The translations under genes were made by a program, and so were the position numbers. Positions 1 to 8,819 of a DNA stretch of 64,000 nucleotides are shown piece by piece (position 1 is the stretch's first letter; each line of letters begins with the position of its first letter). The notes below the pieces were generated by a model. The model did no database searches, had not been told where the DNA came from, and was given only the letters and a program-made list of their open reading frames with translations. The stretch is from Catellatospora bangladeshensis (GTDB taxonomy: Bacteria > Actinomycetota > Actinomycetes > Mycobacteriales > Micromonosporaceae): the NCBI RefSeq assembly GCF_016862575.1, contig NZ_BONF01000028.1:62001-126000 (forward strand). The letters run 5' to 3'.

Positions 1-100
1 CCTTCAGCGTGATCCGGTCACCGACTCTGACCTTGGGCTCCACCCAGCACGTCAGCATCCGGTTTCCGGATCTCAGGTCGACCTGAACCAGCGTTGTCAT
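1..100 (-). CDS. N-terminus of an unidentified protein (cut by window edge)
   Basis: An ATG at 100 on the minus strand opens a frame that runs off the left edge of the window after 33 codons. It begins MTTLVQVDLRSGNRMLTCWV and continues through a short hydrophilic stretch ending VRVGDRITLK, which looks like the opening strands of a small beta-rich protein. Codon use is typical of the window. No family can be assigned from so little sequence. The start is the first ATG after the GC-rich spacer that separates it from the divergent permease gene. Confidence 0.45.
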   Translation of the reverse strand, partial: MTTLVQVDLRSGNRMLTCWVEPKVRVGDRITLK

Positions 101-226
101 GGCGGCGACGGTAACAGCGATCCGCGTCGTTCTCCTCCGGTTTTCCGGCCGGCCGGGAGCGCGGTGGTTCACATTCCGTCGCCATCATGCCCGCCCGGAG
201 TGCCGGTACGGGTACGGTGACCGGCC

Positions 227-955
227 GTGAACCTGTACCTGTTCGCCTTCGCCGTGATCACGCTGGCGGCGTTCGCCCAGTCGGTGTCGGGCTTCGGCTT
301 CTCGCTGGTCGCCGTGCCGCTGCTGGCGATGGGCGTCGGGCCGCAGCCGGCCGTCGTCGCCGCCACGGTCGTGAGCATGTGCATGAACGGGGTCACCGCG
401 TACGCCCACCGCCGCCACGTCGACGTGCCCGCCGCGCGGCGGCTGCTGCTGTCCGTGCTGCTCGGGCTGCCGCTGGGGCTGCTCGCGCTGCGGCTGCTGC
501 CGGACTACGCGCTGGTCGCGGTGATCGCGGTGGTGACGCTCGGCTGCACCGTGATCGTGTGGCGGGGCTGGCGGATCTCGCCCACCGGCTGGGCGCTGCG
601 GGGTGCCGGGCTGCTGTCCGGGCTGCTCACCACGGCGACCGCGACGAACGGGCCGCCGCTGGTGGCGGCGCTGCAGGCGATGCGGCTGGAGCCGCGGTCG
701 TTCCGGGCCACGCTGGCGCTGCTGTTCGTGACGGTGTCGCCGATCGCGGTGGCCGGGTTCGTGCTGACCGGGCTGCTCACCCCGCTCGCGGCGGCGATGG
801 CCGGGATCGGGCTGCCCGCCGCGGCGCTGGGCGGCTGGCTGGGCAACCGCCTGTTCGCCGGCTTCGACGCGGGCTCGTTCCGGAAGGTCGTGCTCAGCGC
901 CCTGGTGATCAGCTCCCTGGCCGCCCTCGCCAACGCCGCCACCGGCCTCCCCTGA
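227..955 (+). CDS. TSUP-family (TauE/SafE) membrane permease
   Basis: A 242-residue integral membrane protein of the sulfite exporter TauE/SafE (TSUP) family, which moves small anions such as sulfite or sulfonates across the cytoplasmic membrane. The start is GTG at 227. Hydrophobic segments run almost continuously, about eight helices. The family signature is visible near the N-terminus (GFGFSLVAVPLLA, about residues 22-34), and a second half-repeat around residues 130-145 contains TTATATNGPPLVAAL. The two-repeat layout and length fit the family. The substrate cannot be read from sequence. The gene stands alone between the divergent partial gene and a palindromic repeat. Confidence 0.85.
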   Translation: MNLYLFAFAVITLAAFAQSVSGFGFSLVAVPLLAMGVGPQPAVVAATVVSMCMNGVTAYAHRRHVDVPAARRLLLSVLLGLPLGLLALRLLPDYALVAVIAVVTLGCTVIVWRGWRISPTGWALRGAGLLSGLLTTATATNGPPLVAALQAMRLEPRSFRATLALLFVTVSPIAVAGFVLTGLLTPLAAAMAGIGLPAAALGGWLGNRLFAGFDAGSFRKVVLSALVISSLAALANAATGLP

Positions 956-974
956 CCCGCCCACCCGGGGCGTT

Positions 975-1035
975 GATCGCGAGTTCGTGTCCAAATCCGG
1001 GGCTACACCGCACCTTTGGACACGAAACCGCGATC
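975..1035. repeat. Dispersed imperfect palindrome, copy 1
   Basis: About 61 bp with arms GATCGCGAGTTCGTGTCCAAA (first 20 bases to 994) and its near-complement ending in CCGCGATC at 1035. Related copies lie at 12988-13038 and 35216-35276, with the outer GATCGCG and inner TTCGTGTC/GACACGAA blocks conserved. It sits between two co-oriented genes and may act as a REP-like or terminator-like element. Confidence 0.6.
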
Positions 1036-1082
1036 ATGGACCTCCCGTGGGGACTCAGCAGCGGGTGGGGGAGGGTATAGGG

Positions 1083-1589
1083 GTGAGTGATCTTCAGGTG
1101 GTGCGGCTGGTGCCATGGGCGGAGGGGGATCTGGCGCTGCTGCGCCGGATCAACACGCCGGAGATGAAGCGGTATGTCGGCGGGCCGGAGACGGACGAGC
1201 AGGTGGAGGCCCGCCACCGGCGGTATCTGGCGCTGGGCACGGGGCAGATGTTCCGGGTCGAGCTGGTCGCGTCGGGGGACGCGGCGGGCACCATCGGGCA
1301 CTGGGAACGGGAGTGGCACGGCGAGCGGGTCTACGAGACCGGCTGGAGCGTGCTGCCGGAGTTCCAGGGGCGGGGGGTCGCGGTGGCCGCGGCGCGGGCG
1401 CTGATCGAGGTTGTGCGCGCGGAGGGGCGGCACCGCTGGCTGCACGCCTACCCGGGCGTGGACAACACCGCGTCGAACGCGATCTGCCGCCGGGCCGGAT
1501 TCGAGCTGGTCGGCGAGACCGAGTTCGAGTACCCGCCGGGCAGCCTCATGCGCAGCCACGACTGGCGCTACGACCTGCGCGGGGCCTGA
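1083..1589 (+). CDS. GNAT N-acetyltransferase (RimJ/RimL-like)
   Basis: A 168-residue GNAT-fold acetyltransferase that would use acetyl-CoA to acetylate an amino group. The acetyl-CoA-binding region is visible as VLPEFQGRGVAVAAARALIE (about residues 95-114), with the Q/R-x-x-G-x-A pattern, followed by the NTASNAICRRAGFELVG segment typical of RimJ/RimL relatives. The frame is open upstream to 987 through the palindrome, but GTG at 1083, preceded by a purine-rich GGGGGAGGG, is the better start. The substrate is unknown. It stands alone on the plus strand. Confidence 0.75.
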   Translation: MSDLQVVRLVPWAEGDLALLRRINTPEMKRYVGGPETDEQVEARHRRYLALGTGQMFRVELVASGDAAGTIGHWEREWHGERVYETGWSVLPEFQGRGVAVAAARALIEVVRAEGRHRWLHAYPGVDNTASNAICRRAGFELVGETEFEYPPGSLMRSHDWRYDLRGA

Positions 1590-1712
1590 CGTCCCGGCGT
1601 ACCGGAAAAAATCTTGGAAGATGTTCGTGGCGGATGTAGAGACGGCCGCGCCGGCTCCGTCCGTGAGGTGAGGGCGGGCCGACGGGGCCCGCCGGACCGG
1701 AGGGACACCGAC

Positions 1713-2074
1713 ATGAAGTACCTGCTGATGATCTACGGCAACCAGGAGAAGTGGGCGTCGATCCCGGCCGAGGAGTTCCCGGCGGAGATCGCCAAGCAGG
1801 ACGCCTGGAACGTGAAGTACAAGGAGACCGGCGAGCTGCTCGGCGCGTACGGCCCGGCCGACGCGGCGGCGGCGAAGCTGGTCCGGCGCGTCGACGGGCT
1901 GCCCGCGGTGACCGACGGGCCCTACCTGGAGACCAAGGAGTACATCGCGAGCTTCTACCTGCTGGACTGCGAGAGCCAGCAGCGGGCGGAGGAGATCGCG
2001 GCGGACATGCCGTGGGCGGACAAGGACCCGGTCGAGCTGTGGCCGATCCTGCACGAGGCTCCGGGCAACGACCT

Positions 2075-2078
<4 letters not shown>
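1713..2078 (+). CDS. DGPF-domain (YCII-related) protein, ECF42 partner
   Basis: A 121-residue YCII-related (DGPF) protein. The name-giving motif is present as TDGPYLETKEYI (about residues 68-79), followed by the FYLLDCES strand. DGPF proteins are small ferredoxin-like-fold proteins habitually encoded next to ECF42 sigma factors, and that is the arrangement here: its TGA overlaps the GTG of the sigma gene. A good Shine-Dalgarno (GGAGGG) precedes the ATG at 1713. The molecular role of DGPF proteins in ECF42 signalling is not settled. Identity is confident, mechanism is not. Confidence 0.85.
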
Positions 2079-3311
<1,233 letters not shown>

Positions 3312-3331
<20 letters not shown>

Positions 3332-3361
3332 CGCTATGCGTAGAAGAAGGTGCCCTTCTTA
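3312..3361. repeat. Hairpin repeat supplying the sigma-gene stop codon
   Basis: Near-perfect inverted repeat. The left arm contains AAGGGCACCTTCTTAACGC (3317-3335), and the right arm GCGTAGAAGAAGGTGCCCTT is at 3339-3358. The TAA of the ECF42-type gene lies in the left arm, so the last four codons are repeat sequence. It may also terminate transcription. Confidence 0.65.
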
Positions 3362-3373
3362 ACCCTGTGCGGC

Positions 3374-3658
3374 TCAGGTGCGCTGGGCCGGGGTGCTCTC
3401 GGCGGCGCGGTCGCGGGAGCGGCGGGCGGCCAGGCCGCGCAGCGCGGCGAGGCCGATGACCAGCCAGATCACGTTCAGCACGGCGGACGGCAGGGCGCGG
3501 TGGTAGAACGCGTTCACCGCGAGCGCGACCGAGCCACCCAGGTTGAGCAGCTGGTACACCGTGCCGGAGGTGATCCGCCCGCCGGACAGCAGCCCGTACG
3601 CCAGCAGCAGCGCCGCCGCCCCGGCCCAGCCGATCAGCTCGATGAGCAGGTCCATCAC
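3374..3658 (-). CDS. Small membrane protein, CBU_0592-like
   Basis: A 94-residue protein with three hydrophobic segments: about residues 3-25 (LLIELIGWAGAAALLLAYGL), 34-52 and 58-76, then a basic tail. Length and layout fit the CBU_0592-like membrane proteins, whose function is unknown. The start is GTG at 3658 or ATG at 3655, overlapping the stop of the upstream cyclase gene, so the two are probably co-translated. The operon partner suggests a metabolic role, but nothing in the sequence defines one. Confidence 0.65.
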   Translation of the reverse strand: MMDLLIELIGWAGAAALLLAYGLLSGGRITSGTVYQLLNLGGSVALAVNAFYHRALPSAVLNVIWLVIGLAALRGLAARRSRDRAAESTPAQRT

Positions 3659-4566
3659 GGCACCAGGGCGTACGCGCGCACCGGGAACGTGCCGAAGCCG
3701 CGGACCGGGGCGGGCACGGCGTGCAGGCGGGCGCCGTGCACGGGCAGCGCGGACAGGTTCGTCAGGTGCTCCAGCACCGGCACACCTGCGCCGAGCAGGA
3801 TGGTGTGCGCCGGGCGCTCGCCGCCGTCGGTCGAGTCGATGTTGACGCTGTCGATGCCGACCAGCCGTGCCCCGGCCGCGACCAGGTGCTTCGCACCGTC
3901 CTCGGTCAGGAACGGGGCCGGGTTGCCGTACTCCGCGGTGCGCCAGTGCCGGTCCCAGCCGGTGTGCAGCAGCACCGCCTTGCCCGCGACGTCGTACGCG
4001 GCCAGCGCCCGCGCGGTGACCCCGCGCTCGGCCGCGCCCTCCAACCGGACCACGACCACGGGCAGGTCGGCCAGCGACGCCAGCGGCAGCCCGGCCAGGT
4101 CGACGCCGCCCTCGTAGCGGTGGAACGGCGCATCGACGTACGTGCCCGTGTTGCCGACCATGCTGATCCGGCCGATGGAGAACTCGGTGCCCTCGGCGTA
4201 CACGCCGCGCGACGCCGCCCTGGTCAGGTGCTCGCCGAACTCCGGGCCCGGCAGCCCCGGGTAGGTGGTCATGCCCTCCTCGACGACGTGGCTCAGGTCG
4301 ACCAGCCGCGCCGGGTGCCGCGCCGCCGCGCCGGACGGGCCGCCGCGTGAGCCCTTGTGCGCCTCGGCGAACACCTCGACCCCGGTCAGCTCGACCCGGT
4401 CGACCATCAGCAGGCCGAGATGCGCGACGAACAGCCCGGCCAGCTCGTCCGTGCTCGCCTCCGGGCCGGGCACGTCCAGCCGGAAGCCCTGGACCTGCAG
4501 GCCACCACCGTTGAGGAAGGTCACGTCAGCGTCGAACGACGCCCGGTACTCGGTCATGATCTCCAT
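3655..4566 (-). CDS. Cyclase-family (kynurenine formamidase-like) hydrolase
   Basis: A 303-residue protein whose C-terminal two thirds (from about residue 87, ARLVDLSHVVEEGMTTYPG) match the metal-dependent cyclase/KynB family. The metal-binding signature, usually HTGTHIDAPxH, here reads NTGTYVDAPFH, so two histidines are replaced while the Asp and final His remain. The first 80-odd residues form an extra domain. ATG 4566 or ATG 4557 are both possible; the second has GGAG just upstream. It is divergent from a LysR regulator that probably controls it. The substrate is unknown, and altered metal ligands make the activity uncertain. Confidence 0.75.
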   Translation of the reverse strand: MEIMTEYRASFDADVTFLNGGGLQVQGFRLDVPGPEASTDELAGLFVAHLGLLMVDRVELTGVEVFAEAHKGSRGGPSGAAARHPARLVDLSHVVEEGMTTYPGLPGPEFGEHLTRAASRGVYAEGTEFSIGRISMVGNTGTYVDAPFHRYEGGVDLAGLPLASLADLPVVVVRLEGAAERGVTARALAAYDVAGKAVLLHTGWDRHWRTAEYGNPAPFLTEDGAKHLVAAGARLVGIDSVNIDSTDGGERPAHTILLGAGVPVLEHLTNLSALPVHGARLHAVPAPVRGFGTFPVRAYALVP

Positions 4567-4629
4567 CCTCGGGTCTTCCCGCGTTCAGCACCAGCGACGT
4601 TTCCTTCATCCGGTATGTAGCCTGACTTA

Positions 4630-5529
4630 ATGCAGATCGATCCGCGCCGCCTGGCCGTGCTCCGTGCGGTGGCCGACGCGGGCGGGGTGCTCGCCGCGGC
4701 CTCGGTGCTGCACCTGACCCCGTCGGCGGTGTCGCAGCACATCGCCCGCCTGGAGGCGGAGACCGGAGTGACCCTGCTGGACCGCTCACAGCTCGGCGGG
4801 CGGCGCGCCGCCGGGCTGACCCCGGCCGGGCGCATGCTCGCCGGGCACGCCGCGCGGCTGGGCGAGGTGCTCGCGGCGGCCGAGCACGACCTGGCCGCAT
4901 ACACCGGGCAGGTCGCCGGGCCGGTGGCCGTCGGCGCGTTCCCGACCGCGATCCGCCACCTGCTGGTGCCCGCGGCGGCCGAGCTGGCCGTCACCGCGCC
5001 GAGCGTGTCGGTTCACATCCGGCAGTTCGAGCCGGAGCCCGGCCGGGCGGCGCTGCGCACCGGCGAGCTGGACCTGCTCGTGGTGGAGGCGGACGCGGCC
5101 GACCCGGTGCGCGCCCCCGCGGGCCTGGTGTCGACGAAGCTGCTCGACGACCCGTACCACTTCGCGGTCCCCCGCGCGTGGGGCCAGGTGAACGACCTCG
5201 ACGTGCTGCGCACCCGCCCGTGGGTCGACGGCCCGCCCGGCAGCGCGGTCCGCCGCGTCATGGACCGCCTCTCCGCCCAGCACGGCCTGCCCCTGGACCG
5301 CCGCCACGAATGCCTCGAGTTCCCGGCAGCCCTCTCCGTCGTCGCCGCCGGCCTCGCCGCCGCCGTCGTCCCCGCCCTGGCCCTCCCCGCCCCCCACCCC
5401 GACATCCGCGTGATCCACACCCCCCTCCCCGGCGCCCGCCGCCTCGAACTCCTCCACCGCCGCGGCCGCCACGAACCCACCCCCGCCGCCCGCCTCGTCG
5501 CCACCGCCATCACCACCCCCACCCCGTGA
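4630..5529 (+). CDS. LysR-family transcriptional regulator
   Basis: A 299-residue LTTR. The N-terminal winged helix-turn-helix is at about residues 4-62 (LAVLRAVADAGGVLAAASVL followed by TPSAVSQHIARLEAETGVTL). An effector-binding domain follows from about residue 90 (GPVAVGAFPTAIRHLLVPAA). It is divergent from the cyclase gene, with a 63-bp intergenic region containing both promoters. The usual LysR logic would be inducer-dependent control of the divergent operon; that is inference. The effector is unknown. The 3' end is extremely rich in CCGCC and CCCCC codons. Confidence 0.85.
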   Translation: MQIDPRRLAVLRAVADAGGVLAAASVLHLTPSAVSQHIARLEAETGVTLLDRSQLGGRRAAGLTPAGRMLAGHAARLGEVLAAAEHDLAAYTGQVAGPVAVGAFPTAIRHLLVPAAAELAVTAPSVSVHIRQFEPEPGRAALRTGELDLLVVEADAADPVRAPAGLVSTKLLDDPYHFAVPRAWGQVNDLDVLRTRPWVDGPPGSAVRRVMDRLSAQHGLPLDRRHECLEFPAALSVVAAGLAAAVVPALALPAPHPDIRVIHTPLPGARRLELLHRRGRHEPTPAARLVATAITTPTP

Positions 5530-5549
5530 CCGCCGCCCCCTCCCCGGCC

Positions 5550-5632
5550 GATCTTGCGCGGACTGTGGGTGCGACACGCTCACATCGGACATATCCCTAA
5601 CATTTCGCGCAAGATCAACATGATCTTGCGCG
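5550..5632. repeat. Intergenic repeat with three GATCTTGCGCG blocks
   Basis: GATCTTGCGCG occurs at 5550-5560, its exact complement CGCGCAAGATC at 5606-5616, and GATCTTGCGCG again at 5622-5632. The first and second pair across a 45-nt loop; the second and third pair across only 5 nt. It sits between convergent LysR and kinase genes. A related version (GATCCTGCGCG) flanks the hairpin at 12848-12920. Confidence 0.55.
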
Positions 5633-5635
5633 GGG

Positions 5636-7048
5636 TCAGGTCAGGGTGTCGGCCAGGCGGGTGGCGAGTGGAGCGAGGGTTTGGTACGCGGGGGCGGAGA
5701 GCCTGCCGTCGGCGCGGAGATCGTCGAGGCGGTCCAGGAGGTCCTCGGCCTTCTCGGCGGCGTCGTCGCCGTCCTTGCGCAGGCGTTTCTCCACGTCCTG
5801 GACCTTCTTGCGCAGGTCGCCGGCGTCCTTCGGGGAGAGGCCGCCGGAGCGCGCGAGGCGGTCGATCTCGCGGCGGAGCAGGTCGAGCTGGTCCGCGGGG
5901 CGGGCGGACGGCAGGGGCGCGGCGGCCGGGGTGACGGCGGCCGTGGCGGGCTGCTGGGACGGGCCGGCCTGGGGGGTGGGCGGGGGACCGCCGAGCGCGT
6001 ACACGATGAAGAACAGGCCCGCGACGATGGCGAGCACGCCGGTGGTGGCCCACACGACGGGACGCAGCCAGCGGTCGGGCCGTTGCGGGGCCGGGCGCGC
6101 GGTGGCGACGCGGGCCGTCGGCAGGGGCGGCGGGGGCACCGCCGCGACACCGACGAGCGGGGCGGGCCGCCGTTCCCGGATGGTGCCGTGGTCGCCGGTC
6201 GCGCTCGCCGGGACGGCGCCGGGCAGGGGCGCGGTCGCGTCGGGCAGCGGGACGGCATCGGGGCGCGGCTCGCCGGCGGCGGTCAGCAGCGCGGCGGCCT
6301 GCCCGGCGCCGGACGGTCGGTCGGCGGGGTCGGGCGCGGTGAGCCGCGCGACGACCTCCGCGAGCGGCGACGGGATGCCGAGTCGCTCAAGATCTTCCTG
6401 CACTCCGGACAGTTCGCCGGTCGCGCCGCGGCCCGCGGGCGGCGGCGCGCCGGTGAGCATCGCGTACAGGGTGCAGCCGAGCCCGAACAGGTCGGTGCGC
6501 GGGTCGACGGGGCCGCCCGCGGCCTGCTCGGGTGCGGTGTAGCCGCGGGTGCCCGCGACCAGCGACGGGTACGCGGCCTCCTGCCAGGCGGCGATGCCGA
6601 AGTCGCACACCTTGACCAGCCCGCTCGTGGACAGCAGCAGGTTGGCGGGGGTGATGTCGCGGTGCACCATGCCCGCCGCGTGGGCGGCGGACAGGGCGGC
6701 GCAGGTCTGCAGCGCGACATCGACGGCCTGCGCGCGGGGCAGCGGCCCGTCCTGCAGCACGGCGGACACGCTGGGCCCGTCGACCAGTTCCATCACCACG
6801 TACGCCTCGTCGGCCTCCAGCGCGACGTCGTACACGGCGACGATGTGCGGGTGGGGCAGCGCGGCGACGGCCTGGGCCTCGCGCCAGAAACGCTGGCGCA
6901 TGGCGCCGTCGGCGAGCCGTGCCGGATCCAGGATCTTGATCGCGACGGGACGCTGCAACCGCAGGTCGTAGCCGCGCCAGACGGTGGCCATGCCGCCGTG
7001 GCCGACCTCCTCGTCCACGCGGTAGCGCCCGCCCAGCATCCTGCTCAC
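5636..7048 (-). CDS. Membrane Ser/Thr protein kinase (PknB-like), unusual catalytic loop
   Basis: A 470-residue Hanks-type kinase. The catalytic domain is at about residues 8-260, with a glycine loop (GHGGMATVW), the VAIK lysine at 38 and DFG at 149-151. The catalytic loop reads HRDITPAN, so the lysine normally two residues after Asp131 (HRDxKxxN) is Thr133. A proline-rich linker, one transmembrane helix (about 330-355) and an extracellular helical domain of about 100 residues rich in Asp/Lys/Arg follow. The layout fits an actinobacterial receptor kinase. No cognate phosphatase or FHA gene is adjacent. Activity needs testing because of the Thr substitution. Confidence 0.85.
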   Translation of the reverse strand: MSRMLGGRYRVDEEVGHGGMATVWRGYDLRLQRPVAIKILDPARLADGAMRQRFWREAQAVAALPHPHIVAVYDVALEADEAYVVMELVDGPSVSAVLQDGPLPRAQAVDVALQTCAALSAAHAAGMVHRDITPANLLLSTSGLVKVCDFGIAAWQEAAYPSLVAGTRGYTAPEQAAGGPVDPRTDLFGLGCTLYAMLTGAPPPAGRGATGELSGVQEDLERLGIPSPLAEVVARLTAPDPADRPSGAGQAAALLTAAGEPRPDAVPLPDATAPLPGAVPASATGDHGTIRERRPAPLVGVAAVPPPPLPTARVATARPAPQRPDRWLRPVVWATTGVLAIVAGLFFIVYALGGPPPTPQAGPSQQPATAAVTPAAAPLPSARPADQLDLLRREIDRLARSGGLSPKDAGDLRKKVQDVEKRLRKDGDDAAEKAEDLLDRLDDLRADGRLSAPAYQTLAPLATRLADTLT

Positions 7049-7205
7049 CCCGTCCGCCTACCCGCCCGCCACCGGCCTAAACACGATCACGCACGGCGAG
7101 GTTTATGCCGATCTTGGGAAGCGTTTAAGGTCTCCACAAGGGACTTCTCGTTAGCGTTCGTCATCGCCGCATCGCGCGGCCGACGGCAGAACGGAGTGCC
7201 CATCC

Positions 7206-8006
7206 ATGCGAAGACTCGTCGCCTATCCGCTCGCGGCGCTGGGTTTCGTGGCCGCGTCGCTGACGTTCGCGTCACCGGCCTCCGCGCACGGTTACGTGTC
7301 CTCCCCGCCGAGCCGCCAGGCGCTGTGCGCGTCGGGCCGGGTGAGCGACTGCGGGCCGATCCAGTACGAGCCGCAGAGCGTCGAGGGGCCCAAGGGCCAG
7401 CGCAACTGCCACGGCGGCCTGAGCCAGTTCGCCGTGCTGAACGACGACGGCCGCAACTGGCCCGCCACCTCGGTGGGCACGTCGGTGACGTTCAACTGGG
7501 TGCTCACCGCCCGGCACTCCACCAGCAGCTGGGAGTACTGGATCGGCGACCGGCGCGTCGCGTTCTTCGAGGACGGCGGGAAGCAGCCGAACGCGACCGT
7601 GTCGCACCAGGTGAGCCTGGCCGGGTTCAGCGGGCGGCAGAAGCTGCTCGCGATCTGGAACATCGGCGACACCCCGATGGCCTTCTACAACTGCGTCGAC
7701 CTGCAGATCGGCGGCGGTGGCGGCAACCCCGCGCCGTCGCCCTCGCCCAGCGCCCGGCCCACCCCGCGTCCCTCGGCGTCGCCGAGCGTGCGGCCCAGCG
7801 CCCGGCCCTCGGCGACGCCGACCGCCGTGCCGCCCCGGCCCACCCCGCCGTCCGCCCCGGCGGGGGAGTGGGCGCCGGGCACCACGTACCGGACCGGCGA
7901 CGAGGTGACCTACCAGGGCGTGCGCTACCGCTGCCGACAGGCGCACACCTCGATCGTCACCTGGGAGCCGTCGTACTACACGCTCGCGCTCTGGCTGCCG
8001 ATCTGA
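7206..8006 (+). CDS. Secreted AA10 lytic polysaccharide monooxygenase with CBM5/12
   Basis: A 266-residue secreted copper enzyme that oxidatively cleaves chitin or cellulose. The signal peptide ends PASA, so the mature protein starts with His28 (HGYVSSPPSRQ), the first ligand of the histidine brace; His104 (TARHSTSSWEYW) is the second. The AA10 domain runs to about residue 175. A Pro/Ser/Arg-rich linker follows, then a C-terminal CBM5/12 module (about 218-266, with WAPGTTYRTGDEVTYQGVRY and TWEP). This architecture is typical of actinobacterial chitin-active LPMOs. Substrate preference is inferred from the CBM. Confidence 0.92.
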   Translation: MRRLVAYPLAALGFVAASLTFASPASAHGYVSSPPSRQALCASGRVSDCGPIQYEPQSVEGPKGQRNCHGGLSQFAVLNDDGRNWPATSVGTSVTFNWVLTARHSTSSWEYWIGDRRVAFFEDGGKQPNATVSHQVSLAGFSGRQKLLAIWNIGDTPMAFYNCVDLQIGGGGGNPAPSPSPSARPTPRPSASPSVRPSARPSATPTAVPPRPTPPSAPAGEWAPGTTYRTGDEVTYQGVRYRCRQAHTSIVTWEPSYYTLALWLPI

Positions 8007-8015
8007 TGTCAGGCC

Positions 8016-8047
8016 CCGGCGGGCCGTACCACCAGGCGGCCCGCCGG
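8016..8047 (+). terminator. Hairpin after the LPMO gene
   Basis: CCGGCGGGCC at 8016-8025 pairs with GGCCCGCCGG at 8038-8047 across a 12-nt loop, 10 nt after the LPMO stop. There is no U-tract, which is usual in this GC range. It would partly separate the LPMO from the lipoprotein gene. Confidence 0.6.
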
Positions 8048-8077
8048 TCCATCCCCGTCCCGGACAGGACAGTGCCT

Positions 8078-8677
8078 ATGAGAAAGCTCCGTTACGCCGC
8101 GGTCGCGCTGGCCGCCGCGCTGCTGGCCGGCTGCGGCTCGGCCACGCCCGAGCCCGTGGTGCCCGCGGCGGTGGCGCAGACGGCGCCGCCCGCCGCCGAG
8201 GCCCGGTACAACGACGTCGACGTGGCGTTCCTGCAGATGATGGTCGCCCACCACGGGCAGACGCTGGAGATCCTCAAGCTGGCCCGCACCCGCGGCACCG
8301 ACGAGCGGGTGGCGCTGCTGGCCGCGGCGATCGAGGCCACCCAGCAGACCGAGCTGGAGGTCATGCGGGGCTGGCTGACCGGCTGGGGCGAGCCGCTGAC
8401 CGGCTCGGCGTCGCACGCCGCGCACGCCTCGCACAGCGCGGACGGGGCGCTGCCGATCACCGCCGCCGACGAGATGGCGTCGCTGCGCAAGGCGAGCAAG
8501 GCGCAGTTCCAGGTCACCTTCCTCAACGTCCTGATCGGCCATCAGCACAACGCGATCGAGATGGCCCGCACGGAGGCGGGCGGCGGTGTCAATCCGCAGG
8601 CCAAGGACCTCGCCAACCGGATCGACCGGTCCCGTACCGAGCAGATCAAGCAGCTGCTCGCCATGGTCTCCGGCTGA
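8078..8677 (+). CDS. DUF305 lipoprotein
   Basis: A 199-residue predicted lipoprotein: signal peptide with lipobox LLAGCG (Cys at about residue 18), then a DUF305 domain. That domain has the characteristic paired motifs FLQMMVAHHGQTLEI (about 50-64) and FLNVLIGHQHNAIEMA (about 148-163), a ferritin-like four-helix arrangement with conserved Met and His. DUF305 proteins are often found with copper or metal homeostasis genes, but no metal gene is adjacent here beyond the copper-dependent LPMO upstream. ATG at 8078 is chosen because it gives the signal peptide. Confidence 0.85.
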   Translation: MRKLRYAAVALAAALLAGCGSATPEPVVPAAVAQTAPPAAEARYNDVDVAFLQMMVAHHGQTLEILKLARTRGTDERVALLAAAIEATQQTELEVMRGWLTGWGEPLTGSASHAAHASHSADGALPITAADEMASLRKASKAQFQVTFLNVLIGHQHNAIEMARTEAGGGVNPQAKDLANRIDRSRTEQIKQLLAMVSG

Positions 8678-8681
8678 GCGA

Positions 8682-8732
8682 GCCGGGCTCCGCCCACGCG
8701 TCCTCTCCCTTCGCGTGGGCGGAGCCCGGTCC
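8682..8732 (+). terminator. Strong terminator after the DUF305 gene
   Basis: A long GC-rich inverted repeat: CCGGGCTCCGCCCACGCG pairs with CGCGTGGGCGGAGCCCGG across a short loop (TCCTCTCCCTT). It begins about 6 nt after the stop codon. Confidence 0.8.
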
Positions 8733-8751
8733 GCACCGCCCCCACGAAGTC

Positions 8752-8764
8752 ATCAACCGTTGAT
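8752..8764. promoter_or_regulatory. Perfect palindrome upstream of the methyltransferase
   Basis: ATCAACCGTTGAT is a perfect 6-1-6 palindrome in an AT-rich island 55 bp before the methyltransferase start, next to a TATGAT that resembles a -10 box. It is a candidate repressor operator; the regulator is unknown. Confidence 0.45.
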
Positions 8765-8819
8765 ATGATTGATCGTCGTCTCTGGACGACGGCTCGGCCA
8801 CATCACGGGAGGATGCGCC

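Noticed and set aside
909-2054. A 381-codon minus-strand frame covering the acetyltransferase and DGPF genes
   Set aside because: Arg/Pro/Leu/His-rich composition without any motif. It is a shadow of two well-identified plus-strand genes.
7086-7205. Possible DasR or chitin-responsive operator upstream of the LPMO gene
   Set aside because: No convincing match to the palindromic TGGTCTAGACCA-type consensus was found.
5681-8677. A 998-codon plus-strand open frame opposite the kinase gene
   Set aside because: Only its last 199 codons (from 8078) are a real gene. The rest is Gly/Arg/Val-rich shadow of the kinase and LPMO genes, as usual at this GC content.
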